The position numbers and the translations under genes were made by a program. Positions 6,214 to 8,748 of a DNA stretch of 8,748 bases are shown here, in pieces. The notes beneath the pieces were generated by a model. The model ran no database searches. It saw only the letters and a program-made list of their open reading frames with translations, and was not told the DNA's origin. Position 1 is the first letter of the stretch. Every line of letters begins with the position of its first letter. Source of the stretch: Pseudomonadota bacterium (GTDB lineage: Bacteria; Pseudomonadota; Alphaproteobacteria; Sphingomonadales; Sphingomonadaceae); the NCBI GenBank assembly GCA_023445495.1, contig JAEXLC010000267.1, positions 1 through 8,748 on the forward strand, read 5' to 3'.

Positions 6214-6641
6214 TGCTGAACCTCCTCAGCCTCGCCCTGCTTGCCTTCGGCGCGCCCGAGGACGTGCCGGTCGCCGTGCTCGGCCATGCCGTGCAGAAGG
6301 GCGATCGCATCGAGGCAGGCGACTTCTCGGTCGAGCAGCGCTCCGCTGCTTCGGCGCGCGGCGCGCTCACCATCGACCAGGCCGCCGGCATGGAAGCCAC
6401 GCGCAACCTGCCGGCCGGCACGATCGTGCGCCAGGCCGATCTGATGCGGCCGCAGATGGTGCGCCGCGGCGAGCCGGTGACGATCCGCATCGTCAGCGGC
6501 CCGCTGATCATCACCGCCGCGGGCCGCGCGCTCGCCGGCGGCTCGAAGGGCGAGGCCGTGCGGGTCGTCGCCAACGCCACCAACCGCACGCTGGACGGGG
6601 TCGTCGAGGCCTCGGGCACCGTGCGGATCGTCACACCTTGA
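6213..6641 (+). CDS. flgA: Flagellar P-ring assembly chaperone FlgA (short form)
   Basis: This 142-residue protein has an N-terminal signal peptide (MLNLLSLALLAFGA), so it acts in the periplasm, where FlgA helps FlgI polymerise into the P ring. The SAF/FlgA-type domain is visible: VLGHAVQKGDRIEAGDFSVE, then RNLPAGTIVRQADLMRPQMV and RRGEPVTIRI, and a final strand pair with GEAVRVVANATNRTLDGVVE. It is shorter than enteric FlgA (about 220 residues) because the N-terminal domain is missing; the short form is common in alphaproteobacteria. The ATG overlaps the flgG stop. flgH follows after 25 bases. The partner gene flgI is not in this window. Confidence 0.9.
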   Translation: MLNLLSLALLAFGAPEDVPVAVLGHAVQKGDRIEAGDFSVEQRSAASARGALTIDQAAGMEATRNLPAGTIVRQADLMRPQMVRRGEPVTIRIVSGPLIITAAGRALAGGSKGEAVRVVANATNRTLDGVVEASGTVRIVTP

Positions 6642-6666
6642 ACTTGCAGCTTACAGGGAAAGTAGC

Positions 6667-7431
6667 ATGCGTAAGATCATTCTGATTGCGGCGATGGCCG
6701 CCACGCTTTCGGGTTGCGGTGCAGTCGGTCGGCTCAAGGCCGTCGGCAAGGCGCCGAAGCTTTCGGAGATCCAGCCGGTCACGGCGCCTGAGATCGAGCC
6801 GTCGCTGGCGATGCCGTCGGAGCGGGTCCGCGGCGCGAGCGCCAATGGCACGGTGGCGATGCAGCAGCCCACCCAGGGCGGCAACGCGTCGCTGTTCCGC
6901 ACCGGAGCCGGCGCGCTGTTCCGCGATCAGCGCGCGAACAAGCTCGGCGACATCCTGACCATCAAGATCAACATCGCCGACAAGGCGGACCTGGGCAACA
7001 ACACCTCGCGCACGCGCGGCGGCAGCGAGAGCGGCGGCCTGGGCGGCCTGCTCGGCATCAGCCCGGTCAAGAAGCTGCTCGGCGCGGACGCCAATGCCGC
7101 GCTCGAGACCAATTCGGGCTCGAAATATGCCGGCGGCGGCACCACCGCCCGCTCGGAGACGATCAACATGACGATGGCTGCCATCGTCACCCAGGTGCTC
7201 CCGAACGGCAACATGATGATCAAGGGCCGCCAGGAAGTTCGCGTGAACTTCGAGATGCGCGAGCTTATCATCACCGGCATCATCCGCCCCGAGGACATCG
7301 CCCGCGACAATTCGATCCGCCACTCGCAGATCGCCGAGGCGCGCGTGATCTATGGCGGCAAGGGCCAGCTCACCGACGCGCAGCAGGCGCGCTGGGGGCA
7401 GCAGATCTACGACGCGCTCTTCCCGTTCTGA
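6667..7431 (+). CDS. flgH: Flagellar L-ring lipoprotein FlgH
   Basis: This 254-residue protein starts with a lipoprotein signal (MRKIILIAAMAATLSGCGAV); the lipobox is LSGC, with Cys17 as the lipidation site. FlgH forms the L ring in the outer membrane around the rod. Diagnostic segments are SLFRTGAGALFRDQRANKLG, DILTIKINIADKADLGNNTS, a Gly-rich middle, then VLPNGNMMIKGRQEVRVNFE and a C-terminal part with LIITGIIRPEDIARDNSI and IAEARVIYGGKG. The ATG follows AGGGAAAG (6655-6662). It is the last gene of the flgF operon: a terminator begins 24 bases after its stop, so the flgI that often follows flgH must be elsewhere in the genome. Confidence 0.96.
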   Translation: MRKIILIAAMAATLSGCGAVGRLKAVGKAPKLSEIQPVTAPEIEPSLAMPSERVRGASANGTVAMQQPTQGGNASLFRTGAGALFRDQRANKLGDILTIKINIADKADLGNNTSRTRGGSESGGLGGLLGISPVKKLLGADANAALETNSGSKYAGGGTTARSETINMTMAAIVTQVLPNGNMMIKGRQEVRVNFEMRELIITGIIRPEDIARDNSIRHSQIAEARVIYGGKGQLTDAQQARWGQQIYDALFPF

Positions 7432-7454
7432 GCCGTCGCCACAGCGACACGAGG

Positions 7455-7491
7455 ATCGCCTCGCAGCCTTGCTGCGGGGCGATTTTCGTTT
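7455..7491 (+). terminator. Intrinsic terminator of the flgF-flgG-flgA-flgH operon
   Basis: A 12-bp stem (7455-7466 and 7472-7483, one G-U pair) with a 5-base loop CCTTG is followed by TTTTCGTTT. It lies 24 bases after the flgH stop. Confidence 0.82.
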
Positions 7492-7522
7492 CTCCCTCTC
7501 CCCGCAAGCGGGGAGAGGGAGA
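7491..7522. repeat. Dispersed hairpin repeat, CTCCCTCTCCCCGC type
   Basis: A perfect 15-bp inverted repeat (7491-7505 and 7508-7522) has a 2-base AA loop. The arm is a purine/pyrimidine-skewed CTCCC/GGGAG sequence. Short palindromes of this look are frequent between genes in many alphaproteobacterial genomes. This one begins inside the T-rich end of the flgH terminator and could add a second stop or protect the 3' end of the mRNA. Only one copy is in the window. Confidence 0.6.
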
Positions 7523-7550
7523 TTTAGGCCGCTTCCAGCGCCACCAGGCC

Positions 7551-7620
7551 GTCATCCCGACGAAAGTCGGGATCTCGTGCGGCTCCTTCCCCGTGCCATC
7601 GCCTGAGATCCCGGCTTTCG
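7551..7620. repeat. REP/BIME-like inverted pair
   Basis: Two arms, 7561-7576 and 7605-7620, are reverse complements at 15 of 16 positions (CGAAAGTCGGGATCTC against GAGATCCCGGCTTTCG), separated by 28 bases. The left arm can also fold alone: ATCCCGAC (7554-7561), GAAA loop, GTCGGGAT (7566-7573). The CGTCATCCCGACGAAAGTCGG style is a common intergenic repeat in Sphingomonas and relatives. It lies between flgH and the flagellin promoter. Confidence 0.6.
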
Positions 7621-7673
7621 ACCGCCGCGGCGCAAGTCGCTGAAATCGGCGGGCTTTGGCGCGAGGCTTCAAG

Positions 7674-7692
7674 TTAACCTTTTGCTAACCAT
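7674..7692 (+). promoter_or_regulatory. Candidate CtrA binding site upstream of flagellin
   Basis: TTAA (7674-7677), seven bases, then CTAAC (7685-7689) fits the CtrA pattern TTAA-N7-TTAA with one mismatch. The second half extends as CTAACCAT, 7 of 8 to the known TTAACCAT half-site. A further TTAA lies at 7693-7696. The site is about 30-50 bases upstream of the TATAAT at 7722. CtrA control of flagellar genes is known in Caulobacter and proposed in sphingomonads; the role here is inference. Confidence 0.5.
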
Positions 7693-7715
7693 TTAAATTC
7701 GCGGACTAATTTTGG

Positions 7716-7727
7716 TCATCCTATAAT
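7716..7727 (+). promoter_or_regulatory. Candidate flagellin promoter -10 region
   Basis: A perfect TATAAT is at 7722-7727, in the same CTATAAT setting as the leftward reading of the elements at 1448-1464 and 4593-4609. No TTGACA-like -35 is at the expected distance, which would fit an activator-dependent promoter using the CtrA-like box upstream. The transcript would start near 7734 and leave a leader of about 100 bases. Confidence 0.5.
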
Positions 7728-7733
7728 TCTTCC

Positions 7734-7834
7734 CACAATGAACATGCGGGACATACCGATCATGTCTCCGTCGCGAGCCGGCGTCTCCGGTTCGGGCCGC
7801 AGAAGCAGCCCCTCGATCCAAGAAGGATAGTACA
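7734..7834 (+). promoter_or_regulatory. Long flagellin mRNA leader with hairpin and Shine-Dalgarno
   Basis: The predicted leader holds a small hairpin (7748-7754 with 7762-7768, one G-U pair), two TCTCCG repeats and the ribosome binding site AGAAGGA (7821-7827), 7 bases before the ATG. In Caulobacter the flagellin mRNA leader is the target of FlbT; a like role here is inference. It also contains a 30-codon open frame from ATG 7738 to TAG 7830, which ends 4 bases before the flagellin start. I do not call that frame a gene. Confidence 0.4.
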
Positions 7835-8692
7835 ATGGCATTTTCGGTTAACACCAACGTCGGTGCGATGGCGGCTCTCCAGAGCCTCAACGAGACCAAC
7901 AAGGGCCTGTCGCAGGTTCAGAGCCGCATCAACACCGGCATGAAGGTTGCGTCGACCAAGGACGACTCGGCTTCGTACACGATCGCTCAGGGCCTGCGTG
8001 GCGACATGGGCGGCCTCGCGGCCGTTTCCTCGTCGCTGAGCCGCGCCAAGAGCGTGACCGACGTGGCGGTGGCTGGCGCCGAGCAGATCTCGGACGTCGT
8101 GAACCAGATGAAGGCAAAGGCCTACCAGGCTGCTGACGCCGGCATCGACACGGCGACCCGTGACGCGCTCAACCAGGACTTCGTCGCCCTGCGTGACCAG
8201 ATCACCACGATCGTCAACTCGTCGGACTTCAACGGCACCAACCTGCTGAAGGCCTCGGGTGGCGGCACCGTGACTGCTCTGCAGTCGCTCAAGGACTCGA
8301 ACACCGGTTCGACCACTTGGGATCCGGACTCGCTGAGCGTTGCCAACCAGGGTCTCGACCTCGGTGGCTCGACCGTGACGATTGCCGCCAGCGGCAACAT
8401 CAGCAGCCAGGCTTCGGCTCAGGCGATGATCGACACGATCACCACCACCCAGAGCAACCTGAAGACCACCCTCAGCACGCTGGGCGCTGCCTCGCGCAAG
8501 ATCGACGCGCAGTCGACCTTCACGAGCAAGCTCTCGGACGTGATCGAAGGCGGCATCGGCAACCTCGTCGACGCCGACCTGGCCAAGGAATCTGCGAAGC
8601 TGCAGGCTCTGCAGGTCAAGCAGCAGCTGGGCGTGCAGGCTCTGTCGATCGCCAACCAGGCGCCGTCGACCATCACGTCGCTGTTCCGTTAA
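7835..8692 (+). CDS. fliC: Flagellin
   Basis: This 285-residue protein is the filament subunit, exported through the flagellar apparatus without a cleavable signal and polymerised outside the cell. The conserved N-terminal D0/D1 part is clear: MAFSVNTNVGAMAALQSLNE, SRINTGMKVASTKDDSASYT, IAQGLRGDMGG and DFNGTNLL near residue 135. The C-terminal D1/D0 part has DADLAKESAKLQALQVKQQL and GVQALSIANQAPSTITSLFR. The middle (about 140-190) is short and Ser/Thr/Gly-rich, so the exposed domain is minimal. There is no Cys, as usual for flagellins. Codons differ from the neighbours (more CGT for Arg and GCT for Ala), as expected for a highly expressed gene. The gene symbol is generic; sphingomonads may have several flagellin copies. 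Confidence 0.97.
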   Translation: MAFSVNTNVGAMAALQSLNETNKGLSQVQSRINTGMKVASTKDDSASYTIAQGLRGDMGGLAAVSSSLSRAKSVTDVAVAGAEQISDVVNQMKAKAYQAADAGIDTATRDALNQDFVALRDQITTIVNSSDFNGTNLLKASGGGTVTALQSLKDSNTGSTTWDPDSLSVANQGLDLGGSTVTIAASGNISSQASAQAMIDTITTTQSNLKTTLSTLGAASRKIDAQSTFTSKLSDVIEGGIGNLVDADLAKESAKLQALQVKQQLGVQALSIANQAPSTITSLFR

Positions 8693-8730
8693 GGCCAGAC
8701 TTTTCCCTGGAGTCTATGGCCCTGACGAGG

Positions 8731-8748
8731 AGGCCGGGACGCAAGTCC
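8731..8748 (+). terminator. Probable flagellin terminator hairpin, cut by the right edge
   Basis: AGGCCGGGAC is followed by a GCAA tetraloop (8741-8744) and GTCC, which pairs with GGAC (8737-8740). The rest of the right arm would lie outside the window. A weaker stem, GGCCAGACT with AGTCT-AT-GGCC (8693-8721), lies between but has no T run. The call is inferred from the half hairpin. Confidence 0.4.

Noticed and set aside
6631..7323. Leftward open frame of 230 codons opposite flgH
   Set aside because: It is the shadow of flgH, with Arg/Ala/Asp-rich low-complexity composition.
7370..7672. Leftward open frame of 100 codons across the flgH end and repeats
   Set aside because: It contains the translated REP-like repeat (EIPTFVGMT), a familiar false gene in genomes with this repeat.
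1..8748. tRNA, rRNA, CRISPR arrays, insertion sequences or phage genes
   Set aside because: No direct-repeat array, transposase-like frame, or structural RNA signature was seen. All clear coding regions are flagellar or flagellum-associated.

Overview
This window is a high-GC flagellar gene cluster from an alphaproteobacterium, most likely a sphingomonad. The assignment rests on four things: fliL-fliM-DUF6468/PflI-like-motE lies divergent from flgF-flgG-flgA-flgH; an alphaproteobacterial-type secreted repeat protein is present; the flagellin is short (285 residues) and cysteine-free; and dispersed hairpin repeats of the kind common in Sphingomonas genomes occur. No taxonomic search was possible.

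Layout from left to right. (1) Leftward (1-1429): a small C-terminally anchored membrane protein, then a large secreted repeat (TPR-like) protein that runs off the left edge. Their reading frames overlap by ATGA. (2) Rightward (1509-1919): one secreted protein of 136 residues whose pattern resembles the periplasmic domain of FliL. It ends at a perfect 17-bp hairpin terminator (1941-1979) shared with the convergent operon. (3) Leftward (1994-4546): fliL, fliM, a DUF6468/PflI-like membrane protein and motE, every junction overlapping by 1 or 4 bases. (4) Rightward (4661-7431): flgF, flgG, flgA and flgH (rod, P-ring chaperone, L-ring), ending in a terminator. (5) A 403-base intergenic region (7432-7834): flgH terminator, two kinds of dispersed hairpin repeat, a CtrA-like box, a TATAAT promoter and a leader of about 100 bases. 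(6) A flagellin gene (7835-8692), followed by the start of a likely terminator hairpin cut by the right edge.

Together these genes cover the C ring (FliM), stator/basal-body accessory proteins (FliL, MotE), distal rod and outer rings (FlgF, FlgG, FlgA, FlgH) and filament (flagellin). The least expected items are: a near-identical 17-bp element centred on the palindrome-like CTATTATAG that sits in both divergent intergenic regions and could act as a two-way -10 element; the FliL-like secreted protein; the unnamed small membrane protein/repeat protein pair; and the architecture of the flagellin leader, including a possible 30-codon upstream ORF whose stop adjoins the flagellin ribosome binding site.
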